From Amycolatopsis sp. FDAARGOS 1241 (lineage in GTDB: Bacteria; Actinomycetota; Actinomycetes; Mycobacteriales; Pseudonocardiaceae), in assembly GCF_016889705.1 (NCBI RefSeq), contig NZ_CP069526.1, positions 1 to 64,000 of the forward strand: a DNA stretch of 64,000 bases. Direction: 5' to 3'. The notes under the pieces are model-generated. The model was not told the origin of the DNA. It saw only the letters and a list, made by a program, of their open reading frames with translations, and searched no databases. The position numbers and the translations under genes were made by a program. Positions 1-8,390 of this stretch are shown here, piece by piece (position 1 is the first letter of the stretch; every line of letters starts with the position of its first letter).

Positions 1-263
1 CGTTCGCCGGCCGCGCCATCGCCGACCAGGTCTCCGAAGCCGGCTTCACCGCGGTCGTCCCGCGCACCCGCCACCGCTCCGACCTGGCCTACCGCGACCT
101 GGCCACCTTCGTCGAAAACGCGCTGGCCACGGCCTTGGCCGACCCCGCGCACCCCGATCGCGACCAGCTGACGTCCGCCGCCCGCTCCGCCTACTCCTGG
201 ACGCGCACCGCCGGCCCCGGCGACTTCCTCCAGTGCTGGACTGAACTCACCGCCACCCGCTAG
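1..263 (+). CDS. C-terminal fragment of an unidentified protein
   Basis: The reading frame that starts at base 3 is open from the window edge to a TAG at 261-263 and gives 86 residues. The start lies outside the window. Codon third positions are strongly GC-rich, as expected for a real gene here. The fragment is helical and soluble-looking and ends with a Trp-containing tail (CWTELTATR). No motif in it lets me name the family. It is followed by about 400 bases without a gene. Confidence 0.6.
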   Translation, partial: FAGRAIADQVSEAGFTAVVPRTRHRSDLAYRDLATFVENALATALADPAHPDRDQLTSAARSAYSWTRTAGPGDFLQCWTELTATR

Positions 264-309
264 CCCGCTCGCCCAGCCCGCGAACCTCCGGCGGAAGCAC
301 GCACACGCC

Positions 310-411
310 CGCCGCGCCCCGCACCGACGACCACGCACCCGCACCCGCGCAGCCAACGAACGCCGCGCCCCGCACCGACGACCACGCACCCGCACCCGCG
401 CAGCCAACGAA
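310..411. repeat. Perfect 51-bp tandem duplication
   Basis: Bases 310-360 and 361-411 are identical 51-bp copies placed head to tail in the gap after the first gene. The unit is CG-rich and ends in AGCCAACGAA. The length is a multiple of three, but no convincing gene covers it. It looks like a recent slippage duplication. Confidence 0.9.
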
Positions 412-555
412 CGCCTCGCGCAGCCCACGTACCGGGGACGCCCGCGTTCGACTTCGGCCTCATGCTGAGCACCATGTCGGACAACACCAACACCCTGCCG
501 ATCACCGACCGGCGACCACCACGGAACGAGCCCTGACAACGCAACGCAACCGCGC

Positions 556-612
556 CGGGGGTCCAGGGGGGCGAAGCCCTCCCTGGCGGGGGCCTGGGGG
601 TCCGACCCCCAG
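556..612. repeat. Nested G-run/C-run hairpin element
   Basis: Two adjacent hairpins are visible: 563-586 with stem CCAGGG/CCCTGG, and 594-612 with stem CTGGGGGT/ACCCCCAG. This G-tract/C-tract layout resembles short interspersed elements near actinomycete tRNA and gene ends. That comparison is from memory; only one copy is seen in this window. The gap 264-676 otherwise holds the 51-bp duplication and a terminator. Confidence 0.5.
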
Positions 613-626
613 AAGACACACGAGGA

Positions 627-663
627 AGGCCCCTTGTCCGCGCTTTCCGCGGACAAGGGGCCT
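627..663 (-). terminator. Intrinsic-type terminator downstream of tRNA-Pro
   Basis: A 16-bp perfect stem (AGGCCCCTTGTCCGCG and its complement) encloses a 5-base loop, immediately 3' of the tRNA on the minus strand. No long U-run follows, as is common in high-GC actinobacteria. Confidence 0.8.
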
Positions 664-676
664 CCGGACTTACTCG

Positions 677-750
677 TCGGGGTGGCGGGATTTGAACCCA
701 CGACCTCCTCGACCCGAACGAGGCACGCTACCAAGCTGCGCCACACCCCG
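677..750 (-). tRNA. tRNA-Pro (anticodon CGG)
   Basis: The minus strand folds as a 74-nt cloverleaf. The acceptor stem is CGGGGTG/CACCCCG with discriminator A, the D stem is GCGC/GCGT with GG in the loop, and the anticodon stem is CCTCG/CGAGG around loop TTCGGGT. The T arm is GTGGG-TTCAAAT-CCCGC. The anticodon CGG reads CCG, a very frequent proline codon in this genome. The 3' CCA is not encoded. A strong hairpin terminator follows. Confidence 0.95.
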
Positions 751-779
751 AGGTACTGCTTAACGGGTCGTGGAGAAGT

Positions 780-1748
780 TTAGCGGACGGTCTTGGCGGC
801 CTTGCGCGGGGTTGTCTTTAGGTCGTCTTCCGGGCTGACGCCGCGCGGGACCAGCGTCAACAGGCTCGCCTCCGGCGGGCAGGCGAAGCGAGCGGGTGCG
901 TACGGCGACGTGCCGAGACCCGCGGAGACGTGCAGCCACATGTGCGCGCCCCAGCGGGAGGCGCCGCGGGCGCGGGTGCGGTCGAGCTCGCAGTTGGTGA
1001 CCAGCGCGCCGTAGCCGGGCACGCGCAGCTGGCCGCCGTGGGTGTGGCCGGCGAGGACGAGGTCGTAGCCGTCGGTGGCGAACGGGTCGAGCACACGCGG
1101 CTCGGGCGAGTGCGTGACGCCGAGGCGCACGACGGCGCTCGCGTCGGCCGCGCCCGCGATCTCGCTGTAGCGGTCGCGGTGCAGGTGCGGGTCGTCGAGA
1201 CCGGCGGCGAACACAGCCCGGCCACCGACGTCGATGGTGCGGCGCACGTGCGTGAGGTCGGTCCAGCCGTGCTCGACGAATGCGGCGCGCAGGTCGCGCC
1301 ACGGCAGCTTGGTGCCGTGGATGCGCTTCTTCTTGCCCTTCGGCATGAGGTAGCGCGCGGGGTTCTTGGGCTTGGGCGCGTAGTAGTCGTTGCTGCCGAA
1401 GACGAACACGCCGGGCCGGTCGAGCAGCGGGCCGAGCGCGCGCAGCACCGACGGCACGGCCGTGCGGTGCGACAGGTTGTCGCCGGTGTTCACGACGAGG
1501 TCGGGTTCGAGCTGGTCGAGCGCCGCGACCCAGCGCTGCTTCGCGCGGTGTCCGGGCAGCATGTGCAGGTCGGAGACGTGCAGGATCGTGAACGGCTTCG
1601 ACCCGGGCGCGAGGACCGGCAGCTCGGCCGTCCGGAGTGTGAACCGCCGCCGCTCCACCCCCACGGCGTAACCGAGGGTCGCGGTCCCGAGGGCGACGGT
1701 CCCCACCGTGAGCTTCTTGACGGTGCTGGTGTTACTGAGCGTGCGCAC
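780..1748 (-). CDS. Membrane-anchored metallophosphoesterase (Rv3683/YkuE type)
   Basis: This is a calcineurin-like phosphoesterase of 322 residues. One N-terminal hydrophobic segment (about residues 12-30) probably anchors it in the membrane. The metal-binding blocks are in order: SDLH (D60, H62), NTGDN, GSND, a THSP block and GHTHGG near the C terminus. I chose the GTG at 1748 because the frame upstream reads as non-coding Arg-rich sequence and this start puts the anchor at the N terminus, although no strong ribosome-binding site is visible. The same gene next to a class A PBP occurs in M. tuberculosis (Rv3683-Rv3682). The substrate is unknown; relatives act on phospholipid-linked or nucleotide phosphodiesters. 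Confidence 0.85.
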   Translation of the reverse strand: MRTLSNTSTVKKLTVGTVALGTATLGYAVGVERRRFTLRTAELPVLAPGSKPFTILHVSDLHMLPGHRAKQRWVAALDQLEPDLVVNTGDNLSHRTAVPSVLRALGPLLDRPGVFVFGSNDYYAPKPKNPARYLMPKGKKKRIHGTKLPWRDLRAAFVEHGWTDLTHVRRTIDVGGRAVFAAGLDDPHLHRDRYSEIAGAADASAVVRLGVTHSPEPRVLDPFATDGYDLVLAGHTHGGQLRVPGYGALVTNCELDRTRARGASRWGAHMWLHVSAGLGTSPYAPARFACPPEASLLTLVPRGVSPEDDLKTTPRKAAKTVR

Positions 1749-2029
1749 GACGCGAGGATACGTGTTCGATCGTGGTCCGCGTCGGCGCGGGGACACCCCG
1801 CTGCGCTGATCACGCTGCGTGCTCGCCAGCTTCCGATGCGTGGCGGAGATCTCCCGAACGTGATCGCGACGAGACCCCTGGCGTCGTCGCGCGAGGCCGC
1901 TTTGGTGACGCAGGCGGCCGGCGCGCCGGCCGCCGCCCACGCCTGTAGCCTCGGCCGCACCGCCCCCGTCACCGACGACTACCGCACCTGCTGCGACGGC
2001 ACACGAGTGGTGCAACCAGCTAATCCTGT

Positions 2030-2278
2030 TCAAGCCCTGACGCCACGCGGTTGCCGCCGCCAGATCACCGACAGCCGCACGATCGCGACCACGGCGCCGG
2101 GTGCGAACAGCGCCACCCACCAGAACAACGACGCCCACAGCACGGCGAGGAACACCACCGACGCGAAGAGGTGCAGGCCCAGCACGACTTTCTGCCACTG
2201 CGGCGAACGGACCGGCCAGCACGCGACCACCATCGACGGTACGAACGTGAGCGCCAACACCACGATCATGGCCGCCAT
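2030..2278 (-). CDS. Small two-helix membrane protein, paralogue of the next gene
   Basis: This 82-residue protein has about two hydrophobic helices and a basic tail (WRRQPRG). I do not recognise a named family. Its C-terminal half, around APGAVVAIVRLSV, aligns with FGPGSLIALVRLSL in the protein encoded at 2407-2682. Both have a Trp-rich middle and the same strand, length and position, so the two are probably a tandem duplicate pair. ATG start at 2278. The function is unknown. Confidence 0.55.
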   Translation of the reverse strand: MAAMIVVLALTFVPSMVVACWPVRSPQWQKVVLGLHLFASVVFLAVLWASLFWWVALFAPGAVVAIVRLSVIWRRQPRGVRA

Positions 2279-2406
2279 GTCGGCTCCTCCCCCTGGAGTC
2301 CCATTGTCCGCCGAAACCGTCCCAGCCGTCCAGGTGATCGCGGCGACTGTCTGTCCGGCTGCTTCGGGAATCGTCGGGCGGGTGCGCGTTCAGACCGTTA
2401 CGAACC

Positions 2407-2682
2407 TCATTTCGGCTGCCTGCCGCGCGAATGCGGCCGGAACAGGGAAAGACGAACGAGTGCGATCAGGGAACCCGGTCCGAACGTGACGAGCCACACC
2501 AGTGGTGACCAGTACTTCGCATTCCAGTCCGCCAGGTAGATGAACGCCACGACAGCCAGCGAGCCGAGTGGAATCGCCGCCAGCACGCGAGTTCTGACGC
2601 GGCCACGCCACGGCAGCACCGCCAGGATCACCGAGGTGGCGAACAATTCGACCAAGAAGAGAAAAGCGATCCCCACTGCCAC
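2407..2682 (-). CDS. Small membrane protein, paralogue of the downstream gene
   Basis: This 91-residue protein has about three hydrophobic stretches and a basic C terminus (RPHSRGRQPK). It shares the PG-S/A-xxAIVRLS block near its C terminus with the neighbour at 2030-2278. The GTG at 2682 has the sequence GGGA directly abutting it. The second GTG at 2676 is better spaced from that element and may be the true start. No function can be assigned. Confidence 0.55.
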   Translation of the reverse strand: MAVGIAFLFLVELFATSVILAVLPWRGRVRTRVLAAIPLGSLAVVAFIYLADWNAKYWSPLVWLVTFGPGSLIALVRLSLFRPHSRGRQPK

Positions 2683-2755
2683 TCCCGGCTGATGGTCCGC
2701 GGCCCGGTCTAGCCGTGGAATTGCTGCAACGGGCAGCTGCCGATCGGGCCGAAAA

Positions 2756-2791
2756 AACGCCGGCCGGGAGCCGAGGCTCCCAGCCGGCGTT
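2756..2791 (-). terminator. Intrinsic terminator of the PBP gene
   Basis: The minus strand shows AACGCCGGCTGGGAGCC paired with its near-complement around a short loop, followed by six Ts. A canonical U-tract terminator is unusual in such a GC-rich genome. It sits 3 bp after the PBP stop codon. Confidence 0.9.
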
Positions 2792-2794
2792 CGA

Positions 2795-4939
2795 TCACCG
2801 TCCGGTGTACTTCGGATCCTCCGGTGGCAATGGGGCGATCGGCTGCCCCTCCATGATCTTCGTCATCGCGCCGAACCAGGTTTGGGCTGGGGTCTTACCG
2901 CCGAACATGTTGCCGGTGCCGCAGGTCGTGACGGTGCCGACGGAGCGGAAGCAGAGCCCGCCGGAGCCGCCTTCGGGGCGGAACACCATGGCGGCGCCGG
3001 CCATCTGGGGCGTGCCGGCGACGAACGTCGCGGAGCCGTTGTTCTGGGTGGTGCCCGTCTTGCCGAGGATCGGGCGGTTCCAGCCGACGGCCGCGGCTGC
3101 CGCGGCGGACGTGCCACCCGGCTGATCGTCCTTGCTCATGCCGACGACCATGGTGTTCGCGAGGCCTTCCGGCACCGCCTGCTGACAGGCCTCTTCCTTG
3201 TACGGCACGGTTTTCCCGTTGCGGTCGGTGATCCCGGCCAGCGGTGTGGGCGGGCACCAGACCCCGCCACTCAGCAGCGTGGCGGCGACGTTCGCCAGTT
3301 CCAGACCACTGGTCGGACTGAAGCCCAGGGTGAACGCGCCGAAGCCGGGGCTCTTGTCAGTCGGGCCGTACGCCTTGGACTGCGGCACGCTCTTCGGGTC
3401 CTTGGGGTCGACCGGGTTACCGCCGGTGTCGCTGGCCATGGTGTTCTTCATCCCGAGCCGGGTCGCCATGTCGATGCCCGGCCCGGTGCTGCCCAGCTTG
3501 TCTTCGAGCGCCACGAACGCGGTGTTCGGCGAAGTCGCCAGCGCGCCTTGCAGCGTGTTGGACGCACCGTAGTGACCGGCGTTCCCCACGCAGTACCACC
3601 GCGACCGCAGCGGCGGACCGGTCGGCGGGCATTGGTCGCCACCACCCGGGAACACGTGCGACACGTAGCCGTCGCCCACCGGGATGTTGCTGTAGATCCC
3701 CGCGATCCCCCGGTCCAGCACCGCAGCCGTGGTGAAGATCTTGTAGCTCGACCCCGCGCCACCGGTGTTGTAGACGCCCGAGGGCAGCGCGTAGGTGGTC
3801 TGGCCCGCGTCGGCGTCGATCCCGTAGTCGCGGTTCGCCGCCAGCGCCACGACTTCGTGCCGCGTTTTCCCGGGCCGTACCAGGGAAAGCGTGTTGGCCA
3901 CGTTCTTCTGCGTCTTCTTGACCTGCGTCTCGGCCGAGACCTTGGCTTCGTGGTTGGCCTTTTCGTCCAGCGTGGTCTTGATGGTGTAGCCGCCGGTGTA
4001 CAGGTCGTCCTTCGTGAAGCCCGACTTCAGGAGGTAGTCCTCGACGTACTGGCAGAAGAAGCCGTTCTCCGGGCCGGCGCCGGTGCAGTTCGACGCGGGC
4101 TTCGCGGGCGCGTCGGGAACCACACCCAGCGGCTCGGCCTTGAAGCGCTCTGCGTCGGCCTTCGCGAGTTTGCGGTTGTCGACCATGCGGTCCAGCACGA
4201 GGTTGCGGCGCGCGGTCGCCTTGTCGGGGTGCTTCCACGGGTCGTTGTTGATCGGGTTGTTCACCAGGCCCGCCAGCAGCGCCGCCTGCGGCACGGTCAG
4301 CTGTTCCGGCGTGGTGTTGAAGTACGCGTGCGCGGCCGCGCCGATGCCGAAGATCTGGCGCGAGAACTCGACGACGTTCAGGTACCCCGCGAGGATCTGC
4401 TGCTTCGACAGCTTCGTTTCGAGCTGGATCGCGATCCGCGCTTCCTTGAGCTTGCGCGCGAGCGTCTGCTCCTGCGCCTTCTCCTGACCGGCCTTGTCGC
4501 TGCGGTAGACGACGTTGATCAGGTAGTTCTTGACGTACTGCTGCGTCAGCGTCGAGGCGCCCTGCGTGTCGCCGCCGGTGCTGTTGGACACCGCGGCGCG
4601 CAGCGTGCCCTGCCAGTCGACCCCGTGGTGCTCGTAGAAGCGCTTGTCCTCCACCGAGACCAGGGCCCACTTCATGGCCTCGTTGATCTGGTCGGCCGCG
4701 ACCGGGATGCGGTACTGGTCGTACAGCGTCGCGATCGGCTTGCCGCCGGAGTCGGTGATCGTCGTCACCAGTGGCGGTGGGATGTCGGCGAGATCGGACG
4801 AGGTCTTCTCCACCGTCTCGCTCGCCTGGTTCGAAGCCACCCCGGCCGCGCCCACCACCGGGAACAGGATTCCGGCGATGAGCACCCCCGCGAGCAGACA
4901 GAGGCCGATGAGCTTGAAGAGACCGTCCGTTTTGCGCAC
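2795..4939 (-). CDS. ponA2: Class A penicillin-binding protein (PonA2 type)
   Basis: This bifunctional peptidoglycan synthase of 714 residues polymerises glycan strands and cross-links peptides outside the membrane. A short cytoplasmic tail precedes one membrane helix (about residues 7-30). The GT51 domain carries EDKRFYEHHG (about 96-105) and QGASTLTQQY. The transpeptidase carries SSYK (about 396-399), SPN (about 470) and KTGTT (about 623). GTG at 4939 places the helix correctly; the longer frame upstream looks non-coding. The neighbours (metallophosphoesterase, WhiB, ArsA pair) match the Rv3682 locus. It ends soon after the transpeptidase domain and has no C-terminal PASTA domain, whereas M. 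tuberculosis PonA2 has one. It is divergent from whiB4, with 371 bp between. Confidence 0.93.
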   Translation of the reverse strand: MRKTDGLFKLIGLCLLAGVLIAGILFPVVGAAGVASNQASETVEKTSSDLADIPPPLVTTITDSGGKPIATLYDQYRIPVAADQINEAMKWALVSVEDKRFYEHHGVDWQGTLRAAVSNSTGGDTQGASTLTQQYVKNYLINVVYRSDKAGQEKAQEQTLARKLKEARIAIQLETKLSKQQILAGYLNVVEFSRQIFGIGAAAHAYFNTTPEQLTVPQAALLAGLVNNPINNDPWKHPDKATARRNLVLDRMVDNRKLAKADAERFKAEPLGVVPDAPAKPASNCTGAGPENGFFCQYVEDYLLKSGFTKDDLYTGGYTIKTTLDEKANHEAKVSAETQVKKTQKNVANTLSLVRPGKTRHEVVALAANRDYGIDADAGQTTYALPSGVYNTGGAGSSYKIFTTAAVLDRGIAGIYSNIPVGDGYVSHVFPGGGDQCPPTGPPLRSRWYCVGNAGHYGASNTLQGALATSPNTAFVALEDKLGSTGPGIDMATRLGMKNTMASDTGGNPVDPKDPKSVPQSKAYGPTDKSPGFGAFTLGFSPTSGLELANVAATLLSGGVWCPPTPLAGITDRNGKTVPYKEEACQQAVPEGLANTMVVGMSKDDQPGGTSAAAAAAVGWNRPILGKTGTTQNNGSATFVAGTPQMAGAAMVFRPEGGSGGLCFRSVGTVTTCGTGNMFGGKTPAQTWFGAMTKIMEGQPIAPLPPEDPKYTGR

Positions 4940-5310
4940 GCAGCCAGGGTACTGAAGGCCTGTGGTGCCGCCGTGACCCTCACGCCCGTGCGTGGCGGTC
5001 AGTGCCGGCCGGTGCCGGCCGGTGCCGGTCAACCGTGACAAAACGGACCCCAAGAGGTGACTTCCGGTAACGGAATGCATGCTAGGGCTTGGCGGGGGGA
5101 ACCGACGACCCCTACAGTCCGTCAACGTCTCACGAAGAATTGCCGACGGATGGTCCAGCGCGAGAGGGAGCTGTGCTGGGCCGAACGGAGGCAGCGGCAC
5201 CGGGGAGGTGCCGTCACCGACGTGGGACGCAGAGGGAGACACGCTCGCGGGGGTGGGAGCGGGAGCTTCGCCTCCGCTGGTGTCGAACACCAGGGTAGGG
5301 AGCTGGGGGT
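4940..5310. promoter_or_regulatory. Divergent ponA2/whiB4 promoter region with decamer repeats
   Basis: This 371-bp gap separates two divergent genes and must hold both promoters. Bases 5003-5029 contain about two and a half head-to-tail copies of TGCCGGCCGG. I see no confident -10/-35 pair or known operator. Confidence 0.45.
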
Positions 5311-5607
5311 ATGGAGACCAACCAGTCGAGCTGGCGCGTGAGCGCTTCGTGCCGGGACGCCGATCCCGACGGGCTCTTCGTGCGCGGGGCCGAGCAGAAC
5401 CGGGCGAAGGCCGTGTGCCTGGGGTGCCCGGTCCGCACGGAGTGCCTGGCCGAAGCGCTCGACGGCCGGATCAACTTCGGAGTCTGGGGCGGCATGACCG
5501 AACGCGAGCGTCGCGCGCTGCTGCGCCGGCGCCCGGACGTGATCAGCTGGACCGAACTGCTGGAAGCGGCCAAGCGCGACGCGCTGGAGAGCGCACGCGT
5601 CAGCTGA
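5311..5607 (+). CDS. whiB4: WhiB-family iron-sulfur regulator (WhiB4-like)
   Basis: This 98-residue WhiB protein carries the four cluster cysteines (C14, then a CxxC pair at about 36/39, and one at about 45), the turn motif GVWGGM, and a basic C-terminal stretch (ERERRALLRRR) for DNA contact. WhiB proteins bind a redox- and NO-sensitive 4Fe-4S cluster and control transcription with the principal sigma factor. ATG 5311 follows a purine-rich stretch (GGGAGCTGGGGG). Its place beside ponA2 and the ArsA-like pair matches Rv3681c (WhiB4), which is linked to oxidative-stress responses. The WhiB4 assignment rests on synteny plus length. Confidence 0.9.
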   Translation: METNQSSWRVSASCRDADPDGLFVRGAEQNRAKAVCLGCPVRTECLAEALDGRINFGVWGGMTERERRALLRRRPDVISWTELLEAAKRDALESARVS

Positions 5608-5649
5608 TCCGTCGTGAGGGTCGCGCGCCGGACGCCCGGCGCGCGGCGC

Positions 5650-6789
5650 TCACGAGTTCTTCGCCAGCTTCGCCCCGATGTCGCGCAGGCCCTCGAGGTC
5701 GTGCACGTCGCCGGCCAACGCCGGCACGCGCACCAACGGCACCTCCGGGTGTGCTTTCGTGAACCGCGAGAGCAGCCGGTTCTCGCGTTCGGCCAGGGCT
5801 ACGCGGTCGGCGTGCAGCCGGAGCACGGCCTCGGCCAGCGGCGCGCTCGTGTCGCCCTGGTGCAGCGACTCCGCGGCCGCGAGCGCCTCCGACGCCGACA
5901 GCGGTGCCAGCACTGGGTGCGTCCGGTTCGCGACGAGCCCCGCGAGCGGCATCGACTCGCCCGCCAGCCGCTCGACGAAGTACGACGCCTCGCGCAACGC
6001 GTCGGGCTCCGGCGCGGCGATCACGAGGAACGACGTGCCGCTGGACCCCAGCAGCTCGGCCGTTTTGCGTGCGCGTTCGCGGAACCCGCCGAACATGCTG
6101 TCGAAGGCCTGCATGAACGCCGATGCGTCGGCCAGCAGCTGCCCGCCGATGATCGTCGACACGGCCTTGGCGAACATCGAGAACCCGGCGCTGACGACCT
6201 TGCGCAGGCCCCAGCCGCCGGCCTTCGCAGGTCCGGTGAGCAGGCGGATCATGCGCCCGTCGAGAGCGCTGGACAGGCGCGTCGGCGCGTCCAGGAAGTC
6301 GAGCGCCGAACGGCTCGGCGGCGTGTCGACGATGATCAGGTCCCACTCGTCCGTGGCGGCGAGCTGGCCTAGCTTCTCCATCGCCATGTACTCCTGCGTA
6401 CCGGAGAACGACGTGGAAATGGTCTGGTAGAAGGGGTTCTGCAGCAGCTGCTCGGCCCGCTCGGGCCCGGCGTGCACGCGCACCATGTCGTCGAACGTGC
6501 GGCGCATGTCGAGCATCATCGCCCACAGCTCGCCCTTGGGGTCGAACCCGTCGACCTGCACCTGCCTCGGGTGGTTGCCCAGCTCCCGCAGGCCCAGCGC
6601 CTGCGCCAGGCGGCGCGCCGGGTCGATCGTGAGCACGACGGTCTGCCGGCCGCGTTCGGCGGCGCGCAGCGCGAGCGCCGCGGCGGTGGTCGTCTTGCCG
6701 ACGCCCCCGGAGCCGCAGCACACGATCACGCGGTTGGCCGGGTCGTCGAGCAGGGCGTCGACGTCGATGGCGCTCTCGGTGGTGGTCAT
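5650..6789 (-). CDS. Get3/ArsA-like ATPase, second subunit (Rv3680 type)
   Basis: This 379-residue P-loop ATPase belongs to the ArsA/Get3 family. The Walker A region reads GSGGVGKTT (residues 26-34). The signature lysine of the deviant motif is replaced by Ser27, while the P-loop lysine K32 is kept. A switch-like IIVDTPPS follows in the middle third. Its start overlaps the stop of the upstream partner (TGATG), so the two are translationally coupled and probably form a heteromeric complex. Homologues Rv3679-Rv3680 sit at the same place in M. tuberculosis. No arsenite-pump gene lies nearby, so arsenic export is unlikely. The gene converges with whiB4. Confidence 0.88.
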   Translation of the reverse strand: MTTTESAIDVDALLDDPANRVIVCCGSGGVGKTTTAAALALRAAERGRQTVVLTIDPARRLAQALGLRELGNHPRQVQVDGFDPKGELWAMMLDMRRTFDDMVRVHAGPERAEQLLQNPFYQTISTSFSGTQEYMAMEKLGQLAATDEWDLIIVDTPPSRSALDFLDAPTRLSSALDGRMIRLLTGPAKAGGWGLRKVVSAGFSMFAKAVSTIIGGQLLADASAFMQAFDSMFGGFRERARKTAELLGSSGTSFLVIAAPEPDALREASYFVERLAGESMPLAGLVANRTHPVLAPLSASEALAAAESLHQGDTSAPLAEAVLRLHADRVALAERENRLLSRFTKAHPEVPLVRVPALAGDVHDLEGLRDIGAKLAKNS

Positions 6790-7793
6790 CAGCGCACCCC
6801 CTGGTCCAGCAGGGCTTCGGCGAGGTCGTAGAGCGCGGCCACGTCGACGCCGTCGGTGACCTCCGGCAGCTCCAGCGTCGGCAGGTCGGCCTCGGCGAGC
6901 TGCTCGCGCGCCCGTTGCTCGGCGGCCACGCGCACGGCGTGCTCCACGGTCTCCTCCACCAGCGCGTCGAGCATCTCCTCGGGCAGCTTAAGCCCGGCCG
7001 ACGCGAGGCCGGAGCGCACGCGGCCGGCGTCGACGCGACCGTCGGCGGCCGCGGTCACCGACCGCGCGGGCAGCCGCGGCGGGCGCACGCGGTTCACCAT
7101 CACGGCGCCGGGCCGCAGGTCCGCGCCGTCGAGCTCGGCCACGGCCTCCACGGTCTCGCGCACCGGCATCTCTTCCAGCAGCGTCGTGAGGTGCACGACG
7201 GTCTCGCCGGAGTGCAGCAGCCGCACCACGCCGTCGGCCTGGCCGCGGATCGGGCCGGTCTTGGCGAGGTCGGTGAGCGCCTTGGTGACGTCGAGGAACT
7301 TGACCACGCGGCCGGTGGGCGGTGAGTCGACCACCACCGCGTCGTAGGTGTGGCGACCGTCGGACTCCGTGCGGCCCACGCACTCCTTGATCTTCCCGGT
7401 GAGCAGGACGTCACGCAGGCCCGGCGCGAGCGTGGTCGCGAACTCGATCGCGCCCATCCGGCGCAGCGTCCGGCCGGCGAAGCCCAGGTTGTAGAACATC
7501 TCGAAGTACTCGAGCAGCGCCGCCTCGACGTCGATGTGCAGCGCGCGCAGCTCGCCCCCGCCGGGGACGGACGCGATGCGCTGCTCCGCGTACGGCAACG
7601 GCTCCGTGTCGAAGAGCTGGGCGATGCCCTGGCGGCCCTCGACCTCGATCAGCAGCACCCGGCGGCCCTCGCGGGCGAGAGCCAGCCCCAGCGCCGCGGC
7701 GAGGGTGGTCTTGCCGGTGCCGCCCTTGCCGGTGACGAAGTGCAGCCGGGCCCGGGTGAGCTCGTCGGGCCAGCCGGCGGGGGGTGTGGTCAC
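6789..7793 (-). CDS. Get3/ArsA-like ATPase, first subunit (Rv3679 type)
   Basis: This 334-residue partner ATPase has a complete deviant Walker [10 protein letters not shown] (residues 22-30), with signature lysine K23. The second nucleotide motif region reads VVVDSPPTG. The GTG at 7793 opens the operon and its stop overlaps the ATG of the second subunit. Family members use ATP-driven closing of a dimer to handle clients, such as tail-anchored proteins in eukaryotes. The bacterial clients are unknown. Having one subunit with the signature lysine and one without suggests asymmetric catalysis, which is inference. Confidence 0.88.
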   Translation of the reverse strand: MTTPPAGWPDELTRARLHFVTGKGGTGKTTLAAALGLALAREGRRVLLIEVEGRQGIAQLFDTEPLPYAEQRIASVPGGGELRALHIDVEAALLEYFEMFYNLGFAGRTLRRMGAIEFATTLAPGLRDVLLTGKIKECVGRTESDGRHTYDAVVVDSPPTGRVVKFLDVTKALTDLAKTGPIRGQADGVVRLLHSGETVVHLTTLLEEMPVRETVEAVAELDGADLRPGAVMVNRVRPPRLPARSVTAAADGRVDAGRVRSGLASAGLKLPEEMLDALVEETVEHAVRVAAEQRAREQLAEADLPTLELPEVTDGVDVAALYDLAEALLDQGVR

Positions 7794-7815
7794 ACCGTCA
7801 ACCCTAAACCGGCTC

Positions 7816-8064
7816 TCAGCTGGCGAGCACCATGACGCCGACCGCAGCCGCGGTCGCCGCGACGAGGATCCAGGTGAGCGCGCCGGGCAGCACGGTCAGC
7901 GTGAGCACGCCCACCACCACGAGCGCAGTGAACGTCACGGCACCGCCGATCGCGACCTGCGCCGAGCTGTTCGCGCGGTCGCGCACCTTGGCCATCACCA
8001 CGAGCACGAGCGGCAGCCCGGCTGTGGCGAGCAGGGCGGTCGCGACGATCCGCCACGTCTCCAC
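7816..8064 (-). CDS. Small membrane protein of unknown function
   Basis: About 82 residues with two to three hydrophobic helices separated by a charged loop (KVRDRANSS). I prefer the GTG at 8064 (VETWRIV). The frame stays open to an ATG at 8112, which would add a non-hydrophobic leader. It lies just upstream of the ArsA-like operon on the same strand, 22 bp away, and may be co-transcribed with it. No family is recognised. Confidence 0.6.
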   Translation of the reverse strand: METWRIVATALLATAGLPLVLVVMAKVRDRANSSAQVAIGGAVTFTALVVVGVLTLTVLPGALTWILVAATAAAVGVMVLAS

Positions 8065-8091
8065 GCCGCCCACGCTAGCGACCCGCGCTCG

Positions 8092-8107
8092 TGTGAAGTG
8101 GCCCACA
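8092..8107. promoter_or_regulatory. Candidate CRP-family binding site
   Basis: TGTGAAGTGGCCCACA matches the actinobacterial CRP/GlxR consensus TGTGA-N6-TCACA except for one base in the right half. It lies between a leftward gene and the rightward DUF4177/ridA genes, a sensible position for control. A CRP-family regulator is encoded at 16435-17109. Confidence 0.45.
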
Positions 8108-8217
8108 TTCACCTGTGGTCGGTGAGTCGTTCACCTGGACGGGTGCACCCAGGGCGGTAGGGCGTTGGGCGGCGGTGGCCATGACCGCCCTTGCCCGCTT
8201 GGCTACGCTCCCCGGTC

Positions 8218-8379
8218 ATGAGCGCCACCAAATGGGAGTACGCCACCGTCCCCCTCCTGATCCACGCGACGAAGCAGATCCTCGACCAGTGGGGCGAGGA
8301 CGGCTGGGAGCTGGTCACCGTGCTGCCGAACCCGAGCGGCGAACAGCACGTCGCGTACCTCAAGCGCCCGAAGAACTGA
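8218..8379 (+). CDS. DUF4177-type small protein (Rv3678A-like)
   Basis: This 53-residue soluble protein starts at ATG 8218; the frame upstream is non-coding. The pattern KWEYATVPLL...QILDQWGEDGWELVTV...YLKRP is characteristic of DUF4177. A protein of the same length sits next to the RidA gene in M. tuberculosis. The function is unknown. RidA begins 11 bp downstream, so the two probably share a transcript. Confidence 0.8.
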   Translation: MSATKWEYATVPLLIHATKQILDQWGEDGWELVTVLPNPSGEQHVAYLKRPKN

Positions 8380-8390
8380 GAGGGAGACGC

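Noticed and set aside
930..2489. A 519-codon plus-strand open frame over the metallophosphoesterase
   Set aside because: It is antisense to clear catalytic motifs and continues into intergenic sequence without a family match.
2882..5038. A 718-codon plus-strand open frame opposite ponA2
   Set aside because: It is the antisense shadow of a well-supported PBP, rich in Arg/Val/Gly with no motif; long antisense frames are normal at this GC content.
5650..7793. Arsenic-resistance operon
   Set aside because: The ATPases are ArsA/Get3-like, but no arsB, arsC, arsD or arsR is nearby and the synteny is that of Rv3679-Rv3680.
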